A DNA stretch of 64,000 nucleotides, from contig NZ_NPKR01000016.1 in assembly GCF_008329535.1 (NCBI RefSeq), positions 1 to 64,000 on the forward strand. Reading direction: 5' to 3'. A model generated the notes under the pieces. That model did no database searches, had not been told where the DNA came from, and was given only the letters and a program-made list of their open reading frames with translations. How positions within the stretch are numbered: the stretch's first letter is position 1; each line of letters begins with the position of its first letter. Origin of the DNA: Mycolicibacterium sp. P1-18. GTDB lineage: Bacteria > Actinomycetota > Actinomycetes > Mycobacteriales > Mycobacteriaceae. This document shows positions 18,666 through 27,390 of the stretch, one piece after another. The position numbers and the translations under genes were made by a program.

Positions 18666-20275
18666 GGAATCAGCTTGCCGGGGTTGAGGATTCCGGCGGG
18701 ATCGAGCACCGCCTTCACGGCACGCAGAACCTCGACGCCCAGCTCGCCGATCTCGTCGCGCATCCACGGCCGGTGGTCGGCGCCGACCGCGTGATGATGG
18801 GTGATCGTCGCCCCGGCACGGACCATGGCATCGGATGCGGCGGTCTTCGCCCTGCGCCATTGCTCGATCGGGTTGCCGCGCTGCCCCGCCACGACGGTGA
18901 AGTACAGCGAGGCGCCGGTCGGATACACATGGGAAATGTGGCACAGCACCAGCGCCGGGGTGCCGGTTTCGGCGAGCGACGACGTCAGGGCCTCGGTGAC
19001 GGCGGTCTTCACCGCGGCGAGGTTCGCCCAGTTCGTCGCCGTCTCCACTGTCTCGCACAGCGCCCCGGCCGCCAGCAGCGAATCCCGAAGGTAGGGCGCG
19101 CCGAACCGACCGTGCTCCCAGGCCTTGGCGGGCTCCTCGCCGAGGCTGGTGCCGCCGTTCGCCGCCAGCACCGCGCGGGTTTCGGCGTGCCTGCTCTCGG
19201 TGTGGGCGGCGGTGCCCTCGAAGGCGGTGATGGCCAAGCATCCACCGGTGACGCTCTGTTCGCCGATGGTCTCGGTGGTGGCCAGGTTGACGCCGGTCTC
19301 GGCTTCGTCGGACAGCCGGATGACGGTGGGGCCGGTGCCGTTCTGCACGACCGCGCGCAATGCTGCAGCGCCCGTGGTGAAGTCCGGGAAGGACCACGCC
19401 TCGTACCGGGTGGTTTCGGGGATGGGATGCACCCTAACCCGCACGCGGCTGATGACGCCGAACACGCCCTCGGAGCCGACCATCAGTTGGCGAAGGTCCG
19501 GTCCGGCGGCGGACGCCGGTGCGCGCCCCAGGTCGAGCACGCCGGCGGGGGTCACGATGCGCAGACCGCGGACCATGTCGTCGAATCGACCGTATCCCGC
19601 CGAGTCCTGACCCGACGACCGCGTCGCCGCGAACCCGCCGATGGTGGCGAACTGAAAGCTCTGAGGGTAGTGGCCAAGTGAGAAGCCCTGCGCACCAAGT
19701 AGTTTCTCGGCGTCGGGCCCGGTGACTCCGGCGCCGAGTTCGGCTTCACCGGACACTTCGTCGAGGCCGTGCAACGCGTCGAGGCGCCGCAGATCGAGCG
19801 ACACCACGGCCTTGAAGTCGCCCCGAAGGGGATCGAGACCGCCGACGACGCTGGTGCCGCCCCCGAAGGGGACGACGGCGATGCTGCTCTTCGAGCAGTG
19901 CTGGAGAATTCCGGTGATCGCTTCTTCGTCGGCGGGCAGCAGCACCGCGTCGGGTGCGTCCTGGACTCCGGTGCCGTTGCGCCGCAACAGGTCCAGGGTC
20001 GACTTGCCACCGGCTCGCAGCAGCCTGGCGTAGTCGTCGGTGACGCAGTGCGCTTCGCCGACGACGGCCGACAACGCCTTGCGGTCGGCGTCCGACAGTG
20101 CCGACGGCCGCACGTGCACCTGATCGGCTTCGGGCTGCGGGGCGGGGTCGGCCGTGACGCCGAGTGCCTGGACGAGGAGCGTCCGGATGCCGTCGGAGAG
20201 GGGCTTGGCCGCCGCGGGGTCGCCCCAGGCGTTCCACTTCATCGGGGGCGCGGACTGGTCGTGCGATCGGATCAT
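18662..20275 (-). CDS. FAD-linked oxidase, alkyl-DHAP synthase-like (Rv2251-like)
   Basis: A 537-residue flavoprotein of the PCMH/FAD_binding_4 family. Its architecture matches alkyl-dihydroxyacetonephosphate synthase: an N-terminal cap, the FAD loop PFGGGTSVVGG near residue 137, TIGGFAATRSSGQDS, and a C-terminal domain with the HHHAVGADHRPWM active-site segment. AGPS forms the ether bond in ether lipids; whether mycobacterial members do so is not established. Coupling with a lipid kinase and with glpD1 nearby supports a glycerolipid role. The ATG at 20275 faces the TetR gene across about 20 bases. Confidence 0.85.
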   Translation of the reverse strand: MIRSHDQSAPPMKWNAWGDPAAAKPLSDGIRTLLVQALGVTADPAPQPEADQVHVRPSALSDADRKALSAVVGEAHCVTDDYARLLRAGGKSTLDLLRRNGTGVQDAPDAVLLPADEEAITGILQHCSKSSIAVVPFGGGTSVVGGLDPLRGDFKAVVSLDLRRLDALHGLDEVSGEAELGAGVTGPDAEKLLGAQGFSLGHYPQSFQFATIGGFAATRSSGQDSAGYGRFDDMVRGLRIVTPAGVLDLGRAPASAAGPDLRQLMVGSEGVFGVISRVRVRVHPIPETTRYEAWSFPDFTTGAAALRAVVQNGTGPTVIRLSDEAETGVNLATTETIGEQSVTGGCLAITAFEGTAAHTESRHAETRAVLAANGGTSLGEEPAKAWEHGRFGAPYLRDSLLAAGALCETVETATNWANLAAVKTAVTEALTSSLAETGTPALVLCHISHVYPTGASLYFTVVAGQRGNPIEQWRRAKTAASDAMVRAGATITHHHAVGADHRPWMRDEIGELGVEVLRAVKAVLDPAGILNPGKLIP

Positions 20276-20278
20276 GCG

Positions 20279-20292
20279 TTACAGTATTACAG
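20279..20292. promoter_or_regulatory. direct repeat in overlapping divergent promoters
   Basis: Two TTACAG copies (20279-20284 and 20287-20292) fill the 20-base gap between the oxidase ATG and the TetR ATG. TANNNT boxes occur on both strands (TACAGT forward, TACTGT reverse), which puts both transcript starts at or near the ATGs. This is a likely TetR binding region; the exact operator is not defined. Confidence 0.4.
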
Positions 20293-20295
20293 ATC

Positions 20296-20877
20296 ATGTC
20301 AATCAGTAACGAAGACCGGCAGGCGACGGTCGAGGAGCGCATCCTCGACGCGGCCGCCGACTGCGTGCTGGCCTTTGGGGTCGACCGCGTGACACTCGCC
20401 GAGATCGCCCGCCGCGCGGCGATCAGCCGCCCCACGGTCTACCGCCGCTTCCCCGACACCCGGTCGATCCTCGCCGCTCTGCTCACCGCGCGGATCACCC
20501 GCGCCCTCGACGCGGTGCCCAGCGCGGGCGTCGGACGCACACCGCTGGTCGACCGGGTCGTCGGCGTCGCCCAGCTCGTGCGGCGCGACGACGTCGTGAT
20601 GTCCGTCCTCCGGCAGGACTCGAATCTCGCGATGTCCTACCTCTCCGAGCGGCTCGGCACCAGTCAGCAGATGCTGCTGGACACGGTCGCGGGGGAGATC
20701 AAGTCCGCGCAGGACGAGGGCAGCGTGCGGTCCGGTGAGGTCCGCCAGCTCGCGGTGATGTGTCTGCTGATCACGCAGTCGACGATTCTGGCGGCGCAGA
20801 TGGTCGAGGCCATCCTGCCCGCCGACGACCTGGTCACCCAGCTGGCCCTGGCCCTGAATGGATACCTCGCACCATGA
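20296..20877 (+). CDS. TetR-family regulator (Rv2250c-like)
   Basis: A 193-residue TetR regulator. The N-terminal HTH is TLAEIARRAAISRPTVYRRFPD, around residues 34-55, preceded by the usual RILDAAADCVLAFG helix. The C-terminal ligand domain is helical and shows no known effector motif. It is divergent from the FAD oxidase/lipid kinase operon and overlaps glpD1 by ATGA, so it probably regulates both itself with glpD1 and the divergent glycerolipid operon. The start at 20296 gives the normal TetR N-terminus. Confidence 0.88.
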   Translation: MSISNEDRQATVEERILDAAADCVLAFGVDRVTLAEIARRAAISRPTVYRRFPDTRSILAALLTARITRALDAVPSAGVGRTPLVDRVVGVAQLVRRDDVVMSVLRQDSNLAMSYLSERLGTSQQMLLDTVAGEIKSAQDEGSVRSGEVRQLAVMCLLITQSTILAAQMVEAILPADDLVTQLALALNGYLAP

Positions 20878-22409
20878 ACGGTCCCGTCCTCGATGCCGCG
20901 CGCCGCACCGCCGAGCTGACGGCCCTCGGCGGCACCGCCCGGGTCGACGTCGTCGTGATCGGCGGCGGCATCACCGGCGCCGGCATCGCGCTCGACGCGG
21001 CGTCCCGCGGATTGTCGGTCGTGCTGGTCGAGAAGCACGACCTCGCGTTCGGCACCAGCCGGTGGAGTTCGAAACTGGTCCACGGCGGCCTTCGCTACCT
21101 GGCGACGGGCAACGTCGGCATCGCGCGCCGCAGCTCGGTCGAACGTGGAATCCTGATGACGCGCAACGCCCCTCACCTCGTCACGGCGATGCCCCAGCTG
21201 GTGCCGCTGCTGCCGTCCATGAGCGGCGCCTCGCGGGCGCTGGTCAGGTTCGGCTTCGCCGCGGGCGACGGGCTGCGCAAGCTGGCGGGCACGCCCGCGT
21301 CGACCCTGCCGAGATCGCGACGGGTGGACGCGGCGCGGGCCGTCGACCTCGTGCCGACGGTGCGCCGCGACGGGCTCGACGGCGCCTTCCTGGCCTATGA
21401 TGGCCAGCTGATCGACGACGCCCGACTGGTCGTCGCGGTCGCCCGCACCGCGGCGCAGCACGGGGCGCGAATCCTCACCCGCGTCGCCGCATCCAATGCC
21501 ACCGGCACGTCGGTGCGCCTGACCGACCAGCTCACCGGCGAGTCCGTCGACGTGACGGCGCATGCGGTCCTCAACGCCTCCGGTGTGTGGGCCGGTGACG
21601 TGGACCCGTCCATCAAGCTGCGTCCCAGCCGGGGCACGCACCTGGTGTTCGACGCCTCGGCATTCGGCAATCCAACTGCGGCACTGACGGTTCCGATTCC
21701 CGGCGAGACCAACCGGTTCATCTTCGCGATGCCCGAACAGCTCGGCAGGGTGTACCTCGGACTCACCGACGAGGACGCGCCCGGGCCCGTTCCCGACGTC
21801 CCGGAGCCCACCGCGGCCGAGGTGTCGTTCCTGCTCGACACCGTAAACACCGCGCTCGACGTCGCGGTGACGACCGACGACGTGGTCGGCGCGTATGCGG
21901 GGCTCAGGCCGCTGATCGACAACGGTGCGGGCCGCACCGCCGACGTGTCGCGCGAGCACGCGGTGGTGGAGTCGGCCAACGGCGTACTCAGCGTGATCGG
22001 CGGCAAGCTCACCGAATACCGCTACATGGCCCAGGACGTGGTGGAACGCGCCGTGGCGTTGCGCGGGCTGCCCGCGGGCCCGTGCCGCACCGGTAATCTG
22101 CCGTTGGTCGGTGCTCCCGCCAATCCGGGGTCGACGGTGCGGGGGTCGGCCGAGCTGCCGTCGTCACTCGTCGCGCGCTACGGAGCCGAGGCGCCCAACG
22201 TGCTCGCCGAGGCCACCTGCGATCGGCCCACCGACCCGGTGGCCCACGGAATCGACGTCGTCCGAGCCGAATTCGAGTACGCGATCACCCACGAGGGTGC
22301 GCTGTCGGTCGACGACGTCCTGGACCGTCGCACCCGCATCGGGCTGGTGGCATCGGATCGCGCCAAGGCCGTCCCCGCCGCGGAGGAGCTCCTCGCCGCT
22401 CGGCGATGA
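20874..22409 (+). CDS. glpD1: glycerol-3-phosphate dehydrogenase
   Basis: A 511-residue FAD enzyme that oxidises sn-glycerol-3-phosphate to dihydroxyacetone phosphate and passes electrons to menaquinone at the membrane. Seen are the dinucleotide motif VVIGGGITGAGIALDAASRG (residues about 27-46), the family segment SRWSSKLVHGGLRYL and the C-terminal IGGKLTEYR. The ATG overlaps the TetR stop. The position matches Rv2249c (glpD1) in M. tuberculosis. The link to the adjacent ether-lipid-like oxidase and lipid kinase suggests a glycerolipid module. Confidence 0.93.
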   Translation: MNGPVLDAARRTAELTALGGTARVDVVVIGGGITGAGIALDAASRGLSVVLVEKHDLAFGTSRWSSKLVHGGLRYLATGNVGIARRSSVERGILMTRNAPHLVTAMPQLVPLLPSMSGASRALVRFGFAAGDGLRKLAGTPASTLPRSRRVDAARAVDLVPTVRRDGLDGAFLAYDGQLIDDARLVVAVARTAAQHGARILTRVAASNATGTSVRLTDQLTGESVDVTAHAVLNASGVWAGDVDPSIKLRPSRGTHLVFDASAFGNPTAALTVPIPGETNRFIFAMPEQLGRVYLGLTDEDAPGPVPDVPEPTAAEVSFLLDTVNTALDVAVTTDDVVGAYAGLRPLIDNGAGRTADVSREHAVVESANGVLSVIGGKLTEYRYMAQDVVERAVALRGLPAGPCRTGNLPLVGAPANPGSTVRGSAELPSSLVARYGAEAPNVLAEATCDRPTDPVAHGIDVVRAEFEYAITHEGALSVDDVLDRRTRIGLVASDRAKAVPAAEELLAARR

Positions 22410-22439
22410 GTTTCGCGGCTGCGAGATGTCTCAACGACC

Positions 22440-23051
22440 ATGAGACGACTGATCACGAACACGTTCCTGACCCTCGACGGCGTCATGCAGGCCCCCGGTG
22501 GACCCGAGGAGGACGCCGACGGGGGATTCGGCTACGGCGGCTGGTCGGTGACCTACTGGGACGACGGCATGGGCGAGCTCATGGGAGAGACCATGGGCGT
22601 GCCGTTCGACCTGGTGCTGGGTCGGCGCACCTACGACATCTTCGCCGCCCACTGGCCGCGCGCCACCGAGGAGGACGGCGCCAAGCCGCTCAACGAGGCC
22701 ACCAAGTACGTCGCCTCGCGCCGGCGCCCCACCCTGGAATGGCAGAACTCGGTGCTGCTCGACGAGGACGTGCCGGCGGCGATCGCGACGCTCAAGGCCA
22801 CCGACGGCCCCGAGCTGCAGGTGCACGGCAGCGCCAACTTGCTTCAGACGCTGATGCGCCACGAGCTGGTCGACGAATACCGGCTGTGGGTGTTTCCGGT
22901 GGTCGTCGGCACCGGAAAGCGGCTGTTCGCCGACGGTGTCGTGCCGGCGAGCCTGCAGCTGGTGGAGAGCACCGTCTCGACGACGGGCGTGGTGATCGGC
23001 ACCTACCGTCCGGCAGGTGCCATCACCATCGGTTCCTTTGCGCTGGAGTGA
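22440..23051 (+). CDS. RibD C-terminal / dihydrofolate reductase-like protein
   Basis: A 203-residue protein of the RibD_C/DHFR-like family (YyaP group), NADPH-binding reductases of mostly unknown substrate. It starts with LITNTFLTLDGVMQAPGGP, and shows DLVLGRRTYDIFAAHWP, VHGSANLLQTLM and VFPVVVGTGKRLF, all characteristic. It is not a true folate enzyme by length or motif. It begins 30 bases after glpD1 and converges on accD6 with one base between the stops. Confidence 0.83.
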   Translation: MRRLITNTFLTLDGVMQAPGGPEEDADGGFGYGGWSVTYWDDGMGELMGETMGVPFDLVLGRRTYDIFAAHWPRATEEDGAKPLNEATKYVASRRRPTLEWQNSVLLDEDVPAAIATLKATDGPELQVHGSANLLQTLMRHELVDEYRLWVFPVVVGTGKRLFADGVVPASLQLVESTVSTTGVVIGTYRPAGAITIGSFALE

Positions 23052-23052
23052 C

Positions 23053-24474
23053 TTACAGCGGGATGTTCTTGTGGCGACCGCGACGCGCGGGGGCCTCGGC
23101 CAGCGCCTGGGTGAGCACGCTGCGGGTGTGCGGGGGATCGATCTTCGCGTCGACGACGCCGATCTCGATGGCGCTGTCGACGCCACCGGCGATCCGCTCG
23201 TGCTCGGCGGCGAGCTGCTCGTGCAGGGCCTCGCGGTCCTCGGGGGCCGCGGCGGCCAGGGTGCGCTTGTGCAGGATGCCGACGGCGGGCTTGGCGCCCA
23301 TGACCGCGACCTCGGCGTTCGGCCATGCGAAGACCTTGGTCGCACCCAGCGAACGCGAGTTCATCGCGATGTAGGCGCCGCCGTAGATCTTTCGCGTCAC
23401 CAGCGTGACGCGGGGGACGGTGGCCTCGCCGAACGCGTGCAGCAGCTTCGCGCCGCGGCGGACGACGCCACCCCACTCCTGGTCGACACCCGGCAGGTAG
23501 CCGGGCACGTCGACGATCACGACGATCGGGATGCCGAAGGCGTCGCACAGGCGAACGAAACGGGCTGCCTTCTCGGCGCTTTCGGAGTTCAGGCAACCAC
23601 CGAGGCGCAGCGGGTTGTTGGCGAGCACGCCGACGCTGCGACCGGCCAACCGACCCAATCCGACGACCATCGACGGCGCCCACTTGGACTGGAACTCGTC
23701 GAACGGCGCGTCCTCGTCGAGCAGCGCCGAGATCAGCGGGTGCACGTCGTAGGCGCGACGGGCCGAGTCGGGCAGCAGTGCGCGCAGGTCGGAGTCGCCG
23801 GCCTCGGCCTTGGTGCGGTCGAAGTGGCCCTGCTGGCAGAACAATCCGATGAGCCGGCGGCCGCGCTCGTAGGAGTCGGCCTCGTCGTCGGCGACGATGT
23901 GGCACACGCCGGACTTCTTGTGGTGGGTGTCGGGACCGCCGAGGGACGCCATGTCGACGTCCTCGCCGGTGACGCTGCGCACGATGTCGGGTCCGGTGAC
24001 GAAGACGCGGCCCTCGGGCGCCATGATGACGACGTCGGTGAGAGCCGGCCCGTATGCCGCACCGCCCGCGGCGAATCCGACGACGATGGAGATCTGTGGG
24101 ATGTAGCCCGACGCGCGGATCATGGCCTCGAAGACCAGGCCGACGGCGTGCAGGGCCTTGACACCCTCGGCCAGTCGCGCGCCACCGGAGTGCCAGATGC
24201 CGACGATCGGAGCCTGCTCGTCGATGGCGGCGTCGTAGGCGTTGACGATGTGGGCGCAGCCTTCGACGCCCATCGCGCCACCCATCACGGTGCCGTCGGT
24301 GCAGAACGCGATGGTGCGCACGCCGTTGACGGTGCCGGCTGCGGCGAGCACGCCGGAGCGGTCGCGCTCGTGGAGGAGTTCCACGGTGCCGTCGTCGAAG
24401 AACGTGCTCAGGCGCAGCAGGGGGTCACGCGGGTCGAGTGATTCGTCTACCGTCTCGGGCGCCATCGTCGTCAT
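23053..24474 (-). CDS. accD6: acetyl/propionyl-CoA carboxylase beta subunit AccD6
   Basis: A 473-residue carboxyltransferase subunit, last gene of the FAS-II operon. With a biotinylated alpha subunit (AccA3 in M. tuberculosis) it makes malonyl-CoA for fatty-acid and mycolate synthesis. The N-lobe shows GIWHSGGARLAEG and FAAGGAAYGPALTD; the C-lobe shows VPGYLPGVDQEWGG and IYGGAYIAMNSRSLGA, where the oxyanion-forming glycines lie. Length matches AccD6 and is shorter than AccD4/5. It starts 17 bases after the kasB stop, with AGGAGA upstream. Confidence 0.95.
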   Translation of the reverse strand: MTTMAPETVDESLDPRDPLLRLSTFFDDGTVELLHERDRSGVLAAAGTVNGVRTIAFCTDGTVMGGAMGVEGCAHIVNAYDAAIDEQAPIVGIWHSGGARLAEGVKALHAVGLVFEAMIRASGYIPQISIVVGFAAGGAAYGPALTDVVIMAPEGRVFVTGPDIVRSVTGEDVDMASLGGPDTHHKKSGVCHIVADDEADSYERGRRLIGLFCQQGHFDRTKAEAGDSDLRALLPDSARRAYDVHPLISALLDEDAPFDEFQSKWAPSMVVGLGRLAGRSVGVLANNPLRLGGCLNSESAEKAARFVRLCDAFGIPIVVIVDVPGYLPGVDQEWGGVVRRGAKLLHAFGEATVPRVTLVTRKIYGGAYIAMNSRSLGATKVFAWPNAEVAVMGAKPAVGILHKRTLAAAAPEDREALHEQLAAEHERIAGGVDSAIEIGVVDAKIDPPHTRSVLTQALAEAPARRGRHKNIPL

Positions 24475-24491
24475 CTCTAATCTCCTGTATC

Positions 24492-25745
24492 TCAGTACTT
24501 CCCGAAGGCGATCGCGACGTTGTGCCCGCCGAATCCGAATGAGTTGTTGATTGCGTATTCGTAGTTGCCGCGACGTGGTTCGCCGGCGACCACGTCGAGG
24601 TCGATCTCTGGATCGAGGGTGTCCAGGTTGAGCGTGGGTGGGACGACGCCGTCCCGCAGGGCCAGCACGGTGAGGATGGACTCCACCGCGCCGGTCGCAC
24701 CGACGGAGTGGCCGAGCGCCGACTTCGGTGCGTACACCGCGGGGCGATTGCCGCGCAGTGCGTTGTTGATCGCCTTGCCCTCGGCGACGTCGCCGACCTG
24801 CGTGCCCGTCGCATGGGCGTTCACGTGGTCGATGTCTCCAGGCTGCAGGCCGGCGAGCTGGATGGCCCGCGAGATTGCTTGTCCCGCACGGTCACCCGTG
24901 GGATCGGGGGCGACGATGTGGTAGCCGTCAGAAGTGATTCCGGCGCCCATCACCCGCGCCACGATGTTGGCGCCGCGGGCCACGGCGTGCTCTTCGGTCT
25001 CGAGGACCATGAGTCCGGCGCCCTCGCCGAAGACGAAGCCGTTGCGATTCTGGTCGAAGGGCTTGCAGGCGCCGGCGGGGTCGTCGTTGGTGGTGGACAA
25101 CACGATTCGCATCTGCGCGAAGCCGGCGATCGGCACCGCTTCAATTCTGGTTTCGACGCCGCCACAGATGGCGACGTCCGCTTCGCCGAGAACGATGCTG
25201 CGCCAGGCGTTGGCGATGCCCTCGCTGCCGGACGCGCACGCCGACACCGGGGTGATGACGCCCGCCTTTGCCCGTCGGTCGAGGGCCACCGCGGAGGCGG
25301 GGGAGTTGACCACGTACTTCGTCACGGTCAACGGGGCGACGGCGGAGATGCCGTTCTCCTGCATGCCGTCGTAGGCGTAGAGGAGTTCCTCGGTGCTGCC
25401 CATGCCGGTGCCGATCGACACCATCAGGCGCCGGGTGTCGACGTCGGGGGAGCCTGCGCTTTCCCAGGCGCGCCGACCGACGACGGTCGCCATCTTCTGC
25501 AGATAGGACAGCCGCTCGAGTTCGCTTGGCGTCAGCTCGCTCTCGAAGTCCTCGAGCAAGTGGCCACCGATGCGAACCGGCAGGTCGTACAGGTCGACGA
25601 AGTAGTCATCCAGCGTGCGGATGCCACTTTCGCCGTCCTGCAGACGCTTCCACGTACCTTCGGCGTCGGTCGCCAATGCGGTCGTCATCGCAAATCCGGT
25701 GACGACCACATTGGGGAGACCGCTCCCCGTGCTGAGACGGGTCAA
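24492..25745 (-). CDS. kasB: beta-ketoacyl-ACP synthase KasB
   Basis: A 417-residue FAS-II condensing enzyme that extends long meromycolate precursors on AcpM. The catalytic Cys170 is in VSACASGSE; His residues are in NAHATGTQ and in SALGHSVG, with Lys before it (PKSALGH). It is assigned KasB and not KasA because it is the distal of two tandem paralogues and has the LATDAEGTWK N-terminus. The start codon is TTG at 25745 with GGAGAGGA upstream. It is separated from kasA by 30 bases. Confidence 0.95.
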   Translation of the reverse strand: MTRLSTGSGLPNVVVTGFAMTTALATDAEGTWKRLQDGESGIRTLDDYFVDLYDLPVRIGGHLLEDFESELTPSELERLSYLQKMATVVGRRAWESAGSPDVDTRRLMVSIGTGMGSTEELLYAYDGMQENGISAVAPLTVTKYVVNSPASAVALDRRAKAGVITPVSACASGSEGIANAWRSIVLGEADVAICGGVETRIEAVPIAGFAQMRIVLSTTNDDPAGACKPFDQNRNGFVFGEGAGLMVLETEEHAVARGANIVARVMGAGITSDGYHIVAPDPTGDRAGQAISRAIQLAGLQPGDIDHVNAHATGTQVGDVAEGKAINNALRGNRPAVYAPKSALGHSVGATGAVESILTVLALRDGVVPPTLNLDTLDPEIDLDVVAGEPRRGNYEYAINNSFGFGGHNVAIAFGKY

Positions 25746-25775
25746 CTCTGCCTATCCTCTCCGTGCCCAGGGTGC

Positions 25776-27026
25776 TTAGTAGCGCCCAAAGGCCAGGGCG
25801 ACATTGTGTCCACCGAACCCGAACGAGTTGTTAATGGCGTACTGGTAGTCACCGTATCGAGGCTCGCCCGCGACGACATCGAGATCGATCTCGGGGTCGG
25901 GCGTCTCGTAGTTGAGCGTCGGCGGGATGACGCCGTCGCGCAGTGCCAGCACCGTGAGGATCGACTCCAGGGCGCCGACGGCGCCGATCGAGTGACCCAG
26001 TGCCGACTTGGGGGCGTACACCGCGGCGTGCTCCACCCCGGCGTTGCGGATGGCGTTGGCCTCGGCGACGTCACCGATCGAGGTGGACGTGGCGTGCGCG
26101 TTGACGTGGTTGATGTCCTTGGAGGACAAGCCCGCCGTCTCCATCGCCCGCTTCATCGCGTGGCCGGCCCGGAGGCCGTCCGGTGCGGGGGCCACCATGT
26201 GGAAGCCGTCCGACGAGATGCCGGCACCCATCACCCGGGCCAGCGGCTTGGCGCCGCGAGCCAGGGCGTGTTCCTCGGTCTCGATGATCATCATCGCGCC
26301 GGCCTCGCCGAAGACGAATCCGTCGCGATTCTTGTCGAACGGCCGCGAGGCGCCCTCGGGATTGTCGTTGTTGGTCGACATCGCCCGCATCATCGAGAAC
26401 GCCGCGATCGGCAGCGCCTCGATCATGCCTTCGACGCCACCGCAGACGGCGAAGTCCGCGTCACCCATCACGATCTGGCGCCACGCGTGAGCGATGGCCT
26501 CCGAACCGGACGAGCAGGCCGAGACCGGCGTGATGACGCCGGCGCGGGCCCCGAGTTCGAGGCCCACCACGGCGGCCGCACCGTTGGGCATGACCATCTG
26601 AACGGCGAGTGGCGAGACCTTGCGGGGTCCACCCTCGTTCATCGCGTCGTACATCTCGACGATCTTCTCGCCGCCACCGAGCCCGGTGCCGATCACGACC
26701 GAGAAACGGTCGGGATCGACCTCGGGACGGCCGGCGGACTCCCACAGACGGTTTCCGACCCACTTCGACATCCGCTGCACGTAGGACATGCGTCGGTGCT
26801 CGAGCCGGCTCATCAGGGGATCGAGGGGCTCCGCGAGGTGCCCACCGATCTTGACCTGAAGATCCCACTTCTCGACGAACGGGTCGTCGAGGACGCGGAT
26901 GCCGCTTTCTCCTGCCAGCAAGCCCTTCCACGTGCTCTCGATGTCCGGAGCAATAGAAGTAGTCGCCTCGACGGCAGTCACCACCACGCTGGGGAAACCG
27001 CCGTTAGCAGTGGAAGGACGGGTCAC
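25776..27026 (-). CDS. kasA: beta-ketoacyl-ACP synthase KasA
   Basis: A 416-residue essential FAS-II elongation enzyme. By direct count the triad falls at the same positions as in M. tuberculosis KasA: Cys171 (SACSSGSE), His311 (NAHATSTS) and His345 (ALGHSIG), with Lys340. It condenses malonyl-AcpM with growing acyl-AcpM chains for mycolic acids. The GTG start overlaps the acpM stop (GTGA), so the synthase is made in step with its carrier. No missing key residue is seen. Confidence 0.96.
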   Translation of the reverse strand: MTRPSTANGGFPSVVVTAVEATTSIAPDIESTWKGLLAGESGIRVLDDPFVEKWDLQVKIGGHLAEPLDPLMSRLEHRRMSYVQRMSKWVGNRLWESAGRPEVDPDRFSVVIGTGLGGGEKIVEMYDAMNEGGPRKVSPLAVQMVMPNGAAAVVGLELGARAGVITPVSACSSGSEAIAHAWRQIVMGDADFAVCGGVEGMIEALPIAAFSMMRAMSTNNDNPEGASRPFDKNRDGFVFGEAGAMMIIETEEHALARGAKPLARVMGAGISSDGFHMVAPAPDGLRAGHAMKRAMETAGLSSKDINHVNAHATSTSIGDVAEANAIRNAGVEHAAVYAPKSALGHSIGAVGALESILTVLALRDGVIPPTLNYETPDPEIDLDVVAGEPRYGDYQYAINNSFGFGGHNVALAFGRY

Positions 27027-27316
27027 GAGGTGAACTTGTCGCGGAGTGCTGCGGCGGCCTCGGGGTTTTCTTCTTCGAGCTTCTGGATGTAGGCGACGAC
27101 GTCACCGACGGTGCGCAGACCGGCGAGGTCCTCGTCGGGGATCTTCACGCCGTACTTGTCTTCGGTCTGAACGGCGATCTCCACCATCGACAGCGAGTCG
27201 ATGTCCAGGTCGTCGACGAAGGACTTCTCCGGGGTGACCTCGGACGGCTCGATGCCGGTGACCTCTTCGATGATCTCTGCGAGACCCGAGATGATTTCTT
27301 CCTGACTGGCGGCCAC
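27023..27316 (-). CDS. acpM: meromycolate extension acyl carrier protein AcpM
   Basis: A 97-residue acyl carrier protein that carries the growing meromycolate chain. The phosphopantetheine site is Ser41 in DIDSLSMVE. Acidic helices II and III follow, then a short C-terminal extension (EENPEAAAALRDKFTS) past the usual ACP fold; it is shorter than the roughly 115-residue M. tuberculosis protein. The start is GTG at 27316 with AGAAGGAG five bases upstream; longer in-frame readings upstream have no coding character. It lies 74 bases after fabD and overlaps kasA by four bases. Confidence 0.96.
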   Translation of the reverse strand: MAASQEEIISGLAEIIEEVTGIEPSEVTPEKSFVDDLDIDSLSMVEIAVQTEDKYGVKIPDEDLAGLRTVGDVVAYIQKLEEENPEAAAALRDKFTS

Positions 27317-27390
27317 GATGGCTCCTTCTGTTCTGTGTTTCTCGGTGCGCCGGCGCCCCCTTCTGGAGCGCCGGCATGAGCGTGTCTGGC

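Noticed and set aside
22440..23051. True dihydrofolate reductase
   Set aside because: Motifs are those of the RibD C-terminal group, and a folate-binding site pattern is not seen.
25776..27026. kasA and kasB as a recent duplication or mobile repeat
   Set aside because: They are ancient paralogues found in the same order in all mycobacteria, with distinct sequences; not a repeat of interest.
24708..27092. 794-codon plus-strand frame opposite kasA/kasB
   Set aside because: Contains repeated antisense versions of the two paralogous synthases, so it only mirrors their similarity.
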